From NCBI RefSeq assembly GCF_030124145.1, contig NZ_JASKMS010000035.1:1-64000 (forward strand): a stretch of 64,000 nt of DNA, given 5' to 3'. The position numbers and the translations under genes are program-made. Below are positions 1-8,075 of the stretch, in pieces. The stretch is from Streptomyces sp. 378 (GTDB taxonomy: Bacteria; Actinomycetota; Actinomycetes; Streptomycetales; Streptomycetaceae). The notes below the pieces were generated by a model, which worked only from the letters and a program-made list of their open reading frames with translations, was not told the origin of the DNA and made no database searches. Positions within the stretch are counted from its first letter, which is position 1. Each line of letters begins with the position of its first letter.

Positions 1-622
1 AGCTGTTGGGGTTGATGCTGTAGACGATCGGGCGGCCGGTGGCGCGCAGGGCGTCGCGCATGAGTGTGAATCGCGCGACCTGCTCGTCACGGGTGCCGCT
101 GGAAGAACACCAGTCGTACTTGAGGTAGTCGACGCCCCATGAGGCGAAGGTGGCGGCGTCCCGGGCCTCGTGCCCCTTGCTGCCCGTCGACCCGGGATAG
201 GCGCCGGTGGTCTGCGCGCAGGTGCGTTCGCCCGGCACCTGGTAGATACCGAACTTCAGGCCCTTGCTGTGGATGTAGTCCCCGAGCGCCTTCATCCCGC
301 TGGGGAACTTGGTCGGGTTGGCCCGCAGGCTGCCCGCCGCGTCGCGCTGCGGGTCGAACCAGCAGTCGTCGACGACCACATAGCGGTAGCCCGCGTCGCG
401 CATGCCCGAGGACACCATCGCGTCGGCGGCCTGACGGACCTGGGCCTCGGTGATCCCGCACCCGAAGCTGTTCCAGCTGTTCCAGCCCAGCGGTGGGGTG
501 AGCGCCGGGCTGCCCGGTGCGGCGGAAGGGGTGGAGTGAGCGGAGGCCGTCACCGACGCGGTGATCGTCAGCGCGGCGGCCGCGAGGAGACGGAGCAGTC
601 GTCTGCCTGATCGTATGGGCAC
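1..622 (-). CDS. Secreted GH27 alpha-galactosidase, N-terminal part (runs off the window)
   Basis: This protein would hydrolyse terminal alpha-galactosides outside the cell. The GTG start at 622 follows an AAAGGA ribosome site and opens a typical signal peptide (Arg-rich n-region, then LLAAAALTITASV, then an Ala-rich cleavage region). The mature part begins PPLGWNSWNSFGCG, the GH27 hallmark, and continues through VDDCWF. YLKYDWC near residue 185 carries the Asp that acts as nucleophile in this family. About 207 residues are visible; the rest of the catalytic domain lies beyond base 1. It is divergent from a truncated Tat-secreted gene, and two palindromes lie between them, which suggests sugar-responsive control (inference). 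The family call is firm; the exact substrate is not known. Confidence 0.9.
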   Translation of the reverse strand, partial: MPIRSGRRLLRLLAAAALTITASVTASAHSTPSAAPGSPALTPPLGWNSWNSFGCGITEAQVRQAADAMVSSGMRDAGYRYVVVDDCWFDPQRDAAGSLRANPTKFPSGMKALGDYIHSKGLKFGIYQVPGERTCAQTTGAYPGSTGSKGHEARDAATFASWGVDYLKYDWCSSSGTRDEQVARFTLMRDALRATGRPIVYSINPNS

Positions 623-713
623 CTCGGGTCCTTTCGTCGGCAGGCCGACACGAGACAGGGGATGGCTGCTGCACCGCCGTCCACCTTCAGCAGGTACATG
701 ACAGTCGCGATCA

Positions 714-727
714 TTCGAAATTTCGAA
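714..727. promoter_or_regulatory. 14-bp perfect palindrome, candidate LacI-family operator
   Basis: The sequence TTCGAAATTTCGAA reads the same on both strands. It lies 92 bases upstream of the GH27 start codon. Its core GAAATTTC resembles the GAAA-N-TTTC type elements reported upstream of polysaccharide-degradation genes in streptomycetes. The assignment to a LacI-type repressor is inference. Confidence 0.5.
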
Positions 728-837
728 CTGCTTTCGGATCGTCGACGCCACGGATACTAGGGAGGTCTCCGAGCTTGTCAACTGATCCGACCGTGCGGGA
801 GGCCCATCAGCACGCTCCACCGCAGACTTCGAGACAG

Positions 838-848
838 CGAAATTTTCG
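838..848. promoter_or_regulatory. 11-bp palindrome CGAAA-T-TTTCG, second candidate operator
   Basis: This is a GAAA-N-TTTC palindrome in the same divergent intergenic region as the palindrome at 714-727. It sits nearer the truncated Tat-signal gene that starts at 965. Two related palindromes between divergent secreted-enzyme genes fit one shared repressor. Confidence 0.45.
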
Positions 849-964
849 GAGAGTCACACGAATCATGCGAGACATACTGGCGGGAGCTCTCCACCCCTTA
901 GCGTCCAGGACGCTCACGAGTCGACATCCGTTCTCCATCTCGAACACGACAGAGGGAGCGACGC

Positions 965-1286
965 ATGGATATGTCATGCTCTCGTCGACCTATGGATCGT
1001 CGCAGGGTACTGGCCGCCGGCACGGGCCTGGTCACCGGTGCGTTCCTGCCGCTGGCCGGAGCCGCGGAGAAGACACAGGGCGAGTCCAAGCAGGGCGTGC
1101 ACCACCGGTCGTTGGTCCGCCCGCCGACAGCGAGGGCGGCGGTCCTGAGGATCGCCGAGCACCTCCCGGCACGCACCCACGTGCAGGTCAGCGGGTCGAT
1201 GGCGCGGTCTGCCGTGCACCTGTACGGCAAGGCTGGGATGCTGAGGAAGGAAGCGCTGCCCAGGACGTGGCCCGGACCCGACAGGG
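965..1286 (+). pseudogene. Truncated Tat-secreted protein (signal peptide plus stub)
   Basis: The ATG at 965 follows GAGGGAGCG and gives MDMSCSRRPMDRRRVLAAG, a twin-arginine signal, followed by a hydrophobic stretch and LAGAAEK. After about 40 residues no recognisable domain follows, and the frame has no stop of its own before it runs into the LuxR-family gene in another frame. This looks like the 5' end of a secreted enzyme whose body has been deleted. Given the divergent GH27 gene and the shared palindromes, a glycosidase is likely, but the family cannot be told. The end given is where the next gene starts, not a true stop. Confidence 0.55.
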
Positions 1287-3989
1287 GTGATGAGCACCGT
1301 GGCGGACATCCATGCGAGTGCTCAAGGATCCGCGGTTCCCCTTGTTCCGGCGCTGTCGCCCACCGACCCTCTGGGCGATCCGTTCCTGCGCACCCGATTC
1401 GCCCTCCCCGCGAGGCCCCGGACGTACCTGCGGCGACAGCGGCTCGTCGACCACCTCGACCAGGCGCTCAGGACTCCGCTGACTCTGCTCAACGGCCCGG
1501 CCGGAGCCGGCAAAACCCTGCTGGCCGCCGATTGGGCCTCCGGGCTGGGACCGCCGGTCGCGTGGGTCACCCTCGATGGCGGCGGCGACCATCGCCCCGG
1601 GGTGTTCTGGTCCTACGTCCTGCAGGCTCTGCGCGCCTGTGGCGCACCGGCATCCGACGCGGTCGGGACCCCCGACAACGCCACCAGAGTGGGCGACAGG
1701 CTCCTGTCCTCACTTGCCGCGGAACTGAGCGTTCGAGACCGGCCCGTGCTCCTCGTGCTCGACGAGTACGACCGTGTGACCGATACCAACGTCGCGGAGC
1801 AGTTGGAGTTCGTCCTGCACCACGCGGGCCCGGGCCTGCGCCTCGTCCTGGTCACCCGCACCGAGCCGCTGCTCCCGTTGCATCGCCACCGGGCGGTCGG
1901 CGACCTCACGGAGATCCGCTCCGCGGAACTGGCCTTCACTCCCGAAGAGGCCGCCGCACTGCTCGAACTGCACGGCGTGGACGTTCCGATCCAGGCAGCG
2001 CGGAACCTGGTGGACCGGACCCGGGGCTGGGCGGCCGGTCTGAGCCTGTCCGCCCTGGCCGCCAGGGAGAGCTCCGACCCCGAGCACTATCTGAAGGAGT
2101 TCGAAGCGGACCGCAGCACGGTCGCGGACTTCCTGCTCGCCGAGGTTCTCAAGGGACAGACGCCGCAGGCACAGGACCTCTTGCTGCGCGTCAGCGCCCT
2201 GGAGCGCTTCTGCCCCGATCTGGCCAACGCGCTGACCGGCCGTATCGATGCCGAACCCCTTCTCACCGGACTGCACCGCCAGAACGCGTTCGTCGAACGT
2301 CTCGAGCACACGTGGTACCAGCTCCATCCGCTGTTCGCGGAGATACTGCGGGCGCACCTGCGCGTTCGCCTGCCCGGACTGGAGCCGGAACTCCACAGAC
2401 GGGCCGCGCGGTGGCTGCGTCGTCACGGCCACCTGCCGGAGGCACTCGCCCACAGCGCCGCCGCGGACGACTGGGATCTCGCGGCCGGTGCCCTTGTGGA
2501 CGACCTGGCGATCGGTCGACTCTTCACCGGTCCGGGCTCGCACGACCTGGCGCGGCTGTTCTCCCACATGGGGCCCGAGGCGAGAAGCCCGGCCACGGAC
2601 CTCGTGCGTGCCGCTCACGACCTGTCCCGCCACGACCTCGATCATGGCCTGGCCCGTCTGCACCACGTCCAGGAGCAGCTTGTCGGTGACGCCCGCGACG
2701 TCGCGGCCGCCCGGCTGAGCTGTGCACTGCTGGAAGCCTTGGCCGCCCGGCTTGCCGGATGCCCCCCACGGGTGGAGAAGGCCGCCGAGTCGGCCGCTGG
2801 ACTACGGCAGGAGGTACCGGCTCACCTCCTGGACAAGCATCCCGAACTCACGGCCCTGTTGCTGACCCATGTCGGCTCGACGCTCCTGTGGGCCGGGCGT
2901 TTCCGGGAGGCTCGTGCCGTCCTGACCACCGTGGCCGGGGCTCCCGGTGAAGCATCCACCAAGGCGCCCCGGGAGGAGGCGATGGGACACCTGGCCTTGC
3001 TCGACTACCTCAACGGCTGGCCCGGCAGGGCGGAGCGCAAGGCGCTGGCCGCGCTGCCCGAGGCCGATCGGCCCGGTTCGGCCCAGCCGTCCGGATCCGG
3101 GATCGGACGGCTCGTCCTGGCCGCCGTGGCCGTCGACCGCGACGAACTGGACCGGGCTCAAGCCCTCATCGACGAAACGGCCGCTCTCCCCTTGAGCACA
3201 CGTGATCCGGTGATGGCCGCGGGGCGAGCCCTGGCCGCAGCGCGCCTCCTCATGGCCAGGGGGGAGATGCGCGCCGCTGTGGAGGCGGCCGACCCGGCCG
3301 TCCCCGCCGCCGTGGCCTCCCCATGGGCGACGAGCCGGGAAGCGCTCGTCTCCTCGGCCGCCCACCTGGCCGAGGGGCGGCCGGACAGAGCCACCGAGGT
3401 GCTCCGGGCTGTCTCCGTCGACCAGCCCGTGTGTGCTGTGGAGGCCGCGTCGATCCAGCTCGCCGCACGACGTCCCGCGACAGCCCTCGACCTGCTGGAC
3501 AGCCTCCACGCCGAGGAACGGACCGGCCCGGCGGTGTCAGTGGGGGCAGCGCTGGTGAGGGCCCGGGCCGCCGACGCGGCCGGAGACACCGCCACCGCCC
3601 GCAAGCTCTTGGCGCGGGCGCTCCTCGACGCCCGGCGTGAGCGGCTGCGGCGTCCGTTCCTGGATGCCGGGGCATGGATCCGGCCGCTCATCACCGCGGG
3701 TCCGCTGCACGATCTGGCGGCAGGCTGGCTGACGCCCGCTCCGCCGCCCCGCGGCGAGCGGCCTGGACCGCAGCCGCCGCCCGCACCGCTCGTCGCGGTG
3801 GAGCTGAGCGCACGCGAGCGGGATGTCCTGGAGCGTTTGGCCCGGATGATGTCGACGGAGGAGATCGCCGCCGATCTCTGTCTGTCGGTGAACACGGTGA
3901 AGACCCACCTCAAGAGCATCTACCGAAAGCTGGCGGTGAACCGGCGGGGCGAGGCGGTGCGCCGAGCACGCGGCCTCCGGATGCTGTGA
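1287..3989 (+). CDS. LuxR-family LAL (MalT-like) transcriptional regulator
   Basis: This is a large ATP-dependent transcription activator of 900 residues, the usual size for LAL regulators. The Walker A motif GPAGAGKT is at residues 70-77 and the Walker B motif VLLVLDEYD near 152-160. A long helical repeat region of TPR/MalT type follows. The C-terminal LuxR HTH covers the last 60 residues or so, with LSARERDVLERLA, TEEIAADL and VNTVKTHLKSIYRKL. GTG (1287) and ATG (1290) are adjacent possible starts. The gene follows the truncated Tat gene directly, so its original target may have been that lost enzyme or the GH27 locus (inference). The ligand is unknown. Confidence 0.92.
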   Translation: MMSTVADIHASAQGSAVPLVPALSPTDPLGDPFLRTRFALPARPRTYLRRQRLVDHLDQALRTPLTLLNGPAGAGKTLLAADWASGLGPPVAWVTLDGGGDHRPGVFWSYVLQALRACGAPASDAVGTPDNATRVGDRLLSSLAAELSVRDRPVLLVLDEYDRVTDTNVAEQLEFVLHHAGPGLRLVLVTRTEPLLPLHRHRAVGDLTEIRSAELAFTPEEAAALLELHGVDVPIQAARNLVDRTRGWAAGLSLSALAARESSDPEHYLKEFEADRSTVADFLLAEVLKGQTPQAQDLLLRVSALERFCPDLANALTGRIDAEPLLTGLHRQNAFVERLEHTWYQLHPLFAEILRAHLRVRLPGLEPELHRRAARWLRRHGHLPEALAHSAAADDWDLAAGALVDDLAIGRLFTGPGSHDLARLFSHMGPEARSPATDLVRAAHDLSRHDLDHGLARLHHVQEQLVGDARDVAAARLSCALLEALAARLAGCPPRVEKAAESAAGLRQEVPAHLLDKHPELTALLLTHVGSTLLWAGRFREARAVLTTVAGAPGEASTKAPREEAMGHLALLDYLNGWPGRAERKALAALPEADRPGSAQPSGSGIGRLVLAAVAVDRDELDRAQALIDETAALPLSTRDPVMAAGRALAAARLLMARGEMRAAVEAADPAVPAAVASPWATSREALVSSAAHLAEGRPDRATEVLRAVSVDQPVCAVEAASIQLAARRPATALDLLDSLHAEERTGPAVSVGAALVRARAADAAGDTATARKLLARALLDARRERLRRPFLDAGAWIRPLITAGPLHDLAAGWLTPAPPPRGERPGPQPPPAPLVAVELSARERDVLERLARMMSTEEIAADLCLSVNTVKTHLKSIYRKLAVNRRGEAVRRARGLRML

Positions 3990-4303
3990 GGACGTGGCGG
4001 GGCGGCGGCACCGCCACCGAGGCGGCGGCGGACGGCAGGGACGTCGACCGAGGCGGGAGGCCGCCGTCCGCCCTCTCCCCCCGGCAGGACCCGACACTGA
4101 GGCCACGATCACCGTCATCCGGCCCACCACCGCTCTGTATGCGCTGGTCATGGCCGCTTTCATGTGGTCGACGCATCACCGCGGCTCATGGCCGTCACCG
4201 GCCGGGTCACCTGCTTCGGGTGAGGTCGAACCGGGCAGGGGGGTGGGACGATGACGGAAAGGGCGCCATCCGCCTGTCCCGGCAGCCGTGGGAGGACAAG
4301 CTC
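3990..4303. other. Intergenic stretch without a supported gene
   Basis: This stretch lies between the LAL regulator and the small protein at 4304. Open frames here are high-GC shadows with no domain. The only functional element seen is the GGAGGA ribosome site at about 4290-4296 for the next gene. Confidence 0.5.
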
Positions 4304-4501
4304 GTGCGCTACGAGATCCGCGTCGAGGGGCATCTCTCGGAGACACTGGCCAAAGCGTTTCCGGAGCTGGGTCATGTGGTGATGGCCGGCCAGACGGTCC
4401 TGTTCGGCCCGGTCGTGGACGAAGCGCACCTGTACGGGCTGCTGGCGCGCTGCCAGTCACTGGGACTGCGTGTCGTGGAGATGCGGCCGGTGCCGGAATG
4501 A
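4304..4501 (+). CDS. Small conserved protein, 65 aa, function unknown
   Basis: GTG start with GGAGGA eight bases upstream. The 65-residue product reads MRYEIRVEGHLSETLAKAFP and ends VVEMRPVPE. It has an alternating beta/alpha pattern (strand, helix, VVMAGQTVLFGPV strand pair, helix, LRVVEMRP strand) that resembles a small ferredoxin-like alpha/beta sandwich. It has no membrane segment or signal. Proteins of this kind are common in streptomycetes but have no assigned role, and no function can be given. Confidence 0.7.
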   Translation: MRYEIRVEGHLSETLAKAFPELGHVVMAGQTVLFGPVVDEAHLYGLLARCQSLGLRVVEMRPVPE

Positions 4502-4919
4502 GGCGACCGGCACGCCGTGTGTCCGGTCGCCCTGGGCCCATCAGATGGCGGAGGGGAGCCCGCCGGCCCTGGGGGCGAGCAGCGGGAGGTCCTGTGCGGG
4601 GCCCGTACAGCACGCCTGCCCTCGGGAGAGATACAAGACGAGCAGCAGCCGTCGGCGCATGCTTCCACCCGCCCGGTGCGGCTCGCGGCGGGCTACCGCT
4701 CGCGTACTCAGACCGGCGCGGGTGATCGTACTCAGCCGGTGCGGTGGTCGGACGTGGGGTGAGGTCGCGGCGGCGCTTGTACACCTCGGCAAGGTGCACG
4801 GCTCCCGGGCGGCGGGCCGCCACGGCCCCTGCCTCGTCAACCGGGCAGGACCCGGCCCACCTCATCGGTAGGGCTGCCAGGCCGTGTCCTGCCGGGTCTC
4901 ATCCGGCGGCCGTGGTTAC
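4502..4919. other. Intergenic stretch, about 420 bp, no supported gene
   Basis: All six frames give only Arg/Pro/Gly-rich shadow peptides here. No repeat, tRNA or transposase remnant was recognised. Confidence 0.5.
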
Positions 4920-5162
4920 TCAGCCTCCGCTCTTGCGCCGGAACGACCGCTGATTCGCGGCCGGGCCGTGCGTGCCGCGGATCTTCGACGCGTGGGTGTT
5001 GGCGGCGAGGTCGGCGGCGTCCGCCTGCATGCCGCGCTTGCGCGCCAGAGCCTCCCGAAACTTGCGCTTCAGGTCGGACTGACCGTCATCGTCGGGCGAG
5101 AGGTCGGTGTTCTCGGCGTCAGCCGACTCCGATCCTTCTTGTGCTGTGGACTCTGCGGCCAT
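4920..5162 (-). CDS. DUF5302-type small hydrophilic protein
   Basis: 80 residues, with the ATG at 5162 preceded by a strong AGGAGGT ribosome site. The acidic N-terminal half (Glu/Ser/Asp rich) is followed by the conserved basic core DLKRKFREALARK and a C-terminus ending QRSFRRKSGG. The same layout is seen in the actinobacterial DUF5302 family, whose function is unknown. No signal peptide or membrane segment is present. The gene stands alone. Confidence 0.8.
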   Translation of the reverse strand: MAAESTAQEGSESADAENTDLSPDDDGQSDLKRKFREALARKRGMQADAADLAANTHASKIRGTHGPAANQRSFRRKSGG

Positions 5163-5383
5163 AGTGACCTCCTGGGCTAGGACGCTGGAGAGCACAGCTT
5201 GTCATGCCGGGCACCGCGTGAGCGCCGCCGTCGGCAACGCCGAGCGCCGTGGCTCATGGCTGTCGCCCAGGCGCGTGAGGTGTCACGTTGTCGAGGGCCG
5301 GTCGCCTCCGCGACGAACCGGTCCTCGAACCCGCCGAAGTCGGCGGCCGTGGACCGGTCGGCCGCCGTCGCCAAGGATCAGCG

Positions 5384-5596
5384 TCAGAACAGCCGCCCCT
5401 GGCAGCCTTGTCGGGCAGAGCGCGGAGCGGGCCGGCCGGTTACCGCCGGGGCCGGTTCGTCGCCGAAGAGGGGGGCCGTGCCGCACTCGTCCAGCTCGGC
5501 CGGGATCCGTCCGTCCACCTCCGGGCGCGGCGGCGCGTCACGGTCGAACTCCTCCGGAGTCATGCACACCCAGTCGCGGCCACCCTGCTCATCCAC
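5384..5596 (-). CDS. Small conserved hypothetical protein, about 70 aa
   Basis: The frame gives an acidic, soluble peptide with the core GRDWVCMTPEEFDRDAPPRP followed by VDGRIPAELDECGTAPLFGD. It is more balanced in composition than shadow frames of this GC content and contains two Cys residues. The start is either the GTG at 5596 or the internal ATG at MTPEEF. The function is not known. Between its 3' end and the DUF5302 gene (5163-5383) no further gene can be supported. Confidence 0.5.
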   Translation of the reverse strand: MDEQGGRDWVCMTPEEFDRDAPPRPEVDGRIPAELDECGTAPLFGDEPAPAVTGRPAPRSARQGCQGRLF

Positions 5597-5889
5597 GCGT
5601 CGTCACCGCCCCTCCCCCGGGCCCACCCCCGGAATGCTTCCCGGGATCAAGTGCCGCCCACCCATGATCAGTTCCACCATCGGGGCATGTCCGAACACCC
5701 GGGCCCGGATGGCCCACGAGCCGCAGCCGTCACGGCCCGCCATGGCGCGCGGACCGACTTTGAACACACCGATGACAAAGTATGGACATGACAAGCAGAA
5801 GTCTCCTACCTTTGCGACGCGACCAGCGCTCCACCCCGGGAGAGACCGGAACGATCCGGCACGGTCCGGTCCCCAGCACCGGAGGACCA

Positions 5890-6170
5890 ATGCGCCAACG
5901 ACCCTTCTCCCGAACCCGAAGACCTTTCTTCGCGCCACTTGCGTCCGCCATCATGGCCGGCGGCGTACTCGCCACCCCTGCGACCGCGGCCGACCCCTCC
6001 CCGGCGGGAGCCGGCCCCTCCCCCACGGTTGCCGCCGACCTACCGCCGCAGGAGCCCGGAGTCACCCTGCGCGTCTACGACGTCCAGGCTCCGCTCAGCA
6101 AGCTGTGCACCCTCAAGCCGGGACAGACCCCCAACCACGACAAGCTCATGCCCACCGTCGACTGGTCCCG
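5890..6170 (+). pseudogene. 5' stub of a secreted PA14/ThuA-type carbohydrate-active protein
   Basis: The ATG at 5890 follows GGAGGA. A signal peptide with core FAPLASAIMAGGVLA leads to VTLRVYDVQAPLSKLCTLKP and KLMPTVDWS. That segment resembles the start of PA14-type domains found in secreted sugar-binding and ThuA-like proteins of streptomycetes. Right after PTVDWS the similarity stops, and the frame continues as Arg/Pro-rich sequence into the 3' end of the oppositely oriented SPFH gene. The body of the gene has been lost in a deletion whose end lies at about 6165-6175. The domain assignment is from memory of the family; the truncation is seen directly. Confidence 0.6.
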
Positions 6171-6235
6171 CGGTGCGCCGCGCCGGAATCGGCCGACGGC
6201 CGGGCGAGTGGCGCCGGCGAAGACGCCGCTCGCCG

Positions 6236-7273
6236 TCAGCGACGGGGGTGAGACGGGAGGCCGTCGAGGTTGGCGCCCTCGGCCTCGGCCGCGTCGGCCA
6301 GGGCCTCGGCAGCGGCCTCCTCGGCCTGCGCCTTGTCGCTGGCGGCCTGGGCGACCATGTCGCCCGGGGGCTTCTCGCGGGTGGCCGACGACTGGGGCAG
6401 CACCTCGGTGAAGGCACGGGACACGCCCTGGAGTGCGGCGGTGATCTCGCTGGGGATCACCCAGAAGTTGTTGCCCGAGCCTTGCGCGAGCTGGGGCAGG
6501 GTCTGCAGGTACTGATACGCCAGCAACTTGGGGTCGGGGTCGTTGCGATGTACGGCCTGGAACACCTCGTCGATGGCCCGGGACTGGCCCTCGGCCTGGA
6601 GGATCGCGGCGGTACGGTTCCCTTCCGCGCGCAGGACGGCGGCCTGTTTGTCGCCTTCGGCGGTGAGGATCTGCGACTGGCGCTGCCCCTCGGCGCCGAG
6701 AATCGCCGCCCGCTTGTCCCGCTCGGCTCGCATCTGCTTCTGCATCGCGTCCTTGATGGACTGCGGCGGGTCGATGGCCTTGATCTCCACCCGGTTGACC
6801 CTCAGCCCCCATTTTCCGGTGGCCTCGTCCAGGACTCCCCGCAGCTGGCTGTTGATGGTGTCCCGTGAGGTGAGGGTCTTCTCGAGGTCCATGGACCCCA
6901 CGACGTTGCGCAAGGTGGTGACGGTGAGCTGCTCGACCGCCTGAAGGAAACTCGCGATCTCGTAGAAGGCCGCTCGTGGATCGGTGACCTGGAAGTACAG
7001 AACGGTGTCGATCTCGACGACGAGATTGTCCTCGGTGATGACCGGCTGCGGTTTGAAGGAAACCACCTGTTCCCGGAGATCGATCACCGGATGAACGCGG
7101 TCGATGTAAGGGATCACGAGGCTGAGGCCCGGATTGAGGGTCCGGTGGTAACGGCCGAGGCGCTCGACATTGCGAGCGCGTGCCTGGGGCACGATACGGA
7201 CCGCTCGCACCACGGTGAAAACCGCGATCAAGGCGACGATCAGGCCGGCGATCAAAAAGGCCGAGGTTTCCAT
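6236..7273 (-). CDS. SPFH/Band 7 (flotillin/stomatin-like) membrane protein
   Basis: 345 residues. A single N-terminal membrane helix (AFLIAGLIVALIAVFTVV) is followed by the Band 7 domain (RIVPQARARNVERLGRYH, RVHPVIDLREQVVSF). A long Ala/Glu/Gln-rich helical region with repeated AEG motifs (GAEGQRQSQ, TAEGDKQ, RAEGNR, QAEGQS) precedes a short acidic tail. These proteins form oligomeric membrane scaffolds that organise microdomains and often regulate proteases. The start is five bases downstream of the NfeD stop, so the two genes form an operon, the classic NfeD-SPFH pairing. Confidence 0.93.
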   Translation of the reverse strand: METSAFLIAGLIVALIAVFTVVRAVRIVPQARARNVERLGRYHRTLNPGLSLVIPYIDRVHPVIDLREQVVSFKPQPVITEDNLVVEIDTVLYFQVTDPRAAFYEIASFLQAVEQLTVTTLRNVVGSMDLEKTLTSRDTINSQLRGVLDEATGKWGLRVNRVEIKAIDPPQSIKDAMQKQMRAERDKRAAILGAEGQRQSQILTAEGDKQAAVLRAEGNRTAAILQAEGQSRAIDEVFQAVHRNDPDPKLLAYQYLQTLPQLAQGSGNNFWVIPSEITAALQGVSRAFTEVLPQSSATREKPPGDMVAQAASDKAQAEEAAAEALADAAEAEGANLDGLPSHPRR

Positions 7274-7277
7274 GGTT

Positions 7278-7709
7278 TCAGTCCCGGGGGTAGACGATCG
7301 CGGTGGCGCCGTTGATCTCCATGACGTCGACGGTCTTTCCGGGGGGAATCACCAGCGTCTCGTCGTAGGCGCGGGCCGTCCACTCCTCGCCGTCGATGCG
7401 GACCCTGCCCCCCAGGCCCGTTACCTCTGAGACGACATAGGCACCCTTGCCGACCAGTGCCTCCACGCCGAATCTCGTCGTCTGGGGCCGGAGTACATGG
7501 CGCAGTGCCAGGGGGCGTACGAAAATCAAGGTGACGGTGGCCACGAGGGTGAAAACCAAGAACTGGAACGGCAGCGGCAGCCCGACCGCGGCGGACCCCG
7601 CCGTGACCAGTGCGGCCGCACTGAGCATTCCGAGCGCGGCAGTGAGGGTGAAGATTTCAGCCGCAGCCAATACCGCTGCGATGATCAACCAGATCAGCCA
7701 TGGATCCAT
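7278..7709 (-). CDS. nfeD: NfeD-family membrane protein
   Basis: 143 residues from the ATG at 7709. Three or four hydrophobic segments (WLIWLIIAAVLAAAEIF, LGMLSAAALVTAG, FQFLVFTLVATVTLIFV) are followed by a C-terminal OB-fold domain of about 60 residues (VGKGAYVVSEVTGLGGRVRI, DGEEWTARA, GKTVDVMEI). This is the short NfeD1b form without a protease domain. It is the first gene of a two-gene operon with the SPFH protein and probably acts with it in membrane organisation. The upstream 7710-8075 region would hold its promoter. Confidence 0.93.
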   Translation of the reverse strand: MDPWLIWLIIAAVLAAAEIFTLTAALGMLSAAALVTAGSAAVGLPLPFQFLVFTLVATVTLIFVRPLALRHVLRPQTTRFGVEALVGKGAYVVSEVTGLGGRVRIDGEEWTARAYDETLVIPPGKTVDVMEINGATAIVYPRD

Positions 7710-8075
7710 TGCGTGCCTCTTCTGACCGGTGTGGTTGCGGAAGGGCCTGACCTCCATCATTGCATCCTGATACGGCACAGCCGGGATACCCCCGGGGGAC
7801 GGGAATCCAGCCGAATGACCGGAGACCTGCCCGTCGCGATGTGGATTCCGAGCAAACTGCTTCGACCTTTGGGACCGTTTTACCCACGTGGAAAGATCCG
7901 TGAACCCGCTCGAAGTGGTCAGGCCGAGTGCGGGAGCCGTCCCGGGCCACGCGGGGGGGGCGTGTCGTGCCGGTCCGCCGTGCTCACGGCGCGTCCGGCC
8001 CGCGTCGCCGCCCCGGCCCGTCACTGACGCGCATCCCGCGTGCGTCCCGGTCGCTCCCCCGCGGTCACTCGCTCG
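7710..8075. other. Intergenic region upstream of nfeD
   Basis: This 366-bp stretch lies between nfeD and the 3' end of the FtsX permease gene; both are on the minus strand. It should contain the nfeD promoter. No convincing -35/-10 pair, gene or hairpin was found. Confidence 0.4.

Noticed and set aside
1287..2689. Continuation of the Tat-signal reading frame for 470 codons inside the LAL gene
   Set aside because: It overlaps the well-supported LuxR-family gene in another frame and is pure Arg/Pro/Gly-rich shadow sequence; only the part before 1287 is treated as a gene remnant.
5603..5938. Minus-strand open frame of 111 codons with hydrophobic patches
   Set aside because: It overlaps the signal-peptide region of the better supported gene at 5890 and has no ribosome site or recognisable domain.
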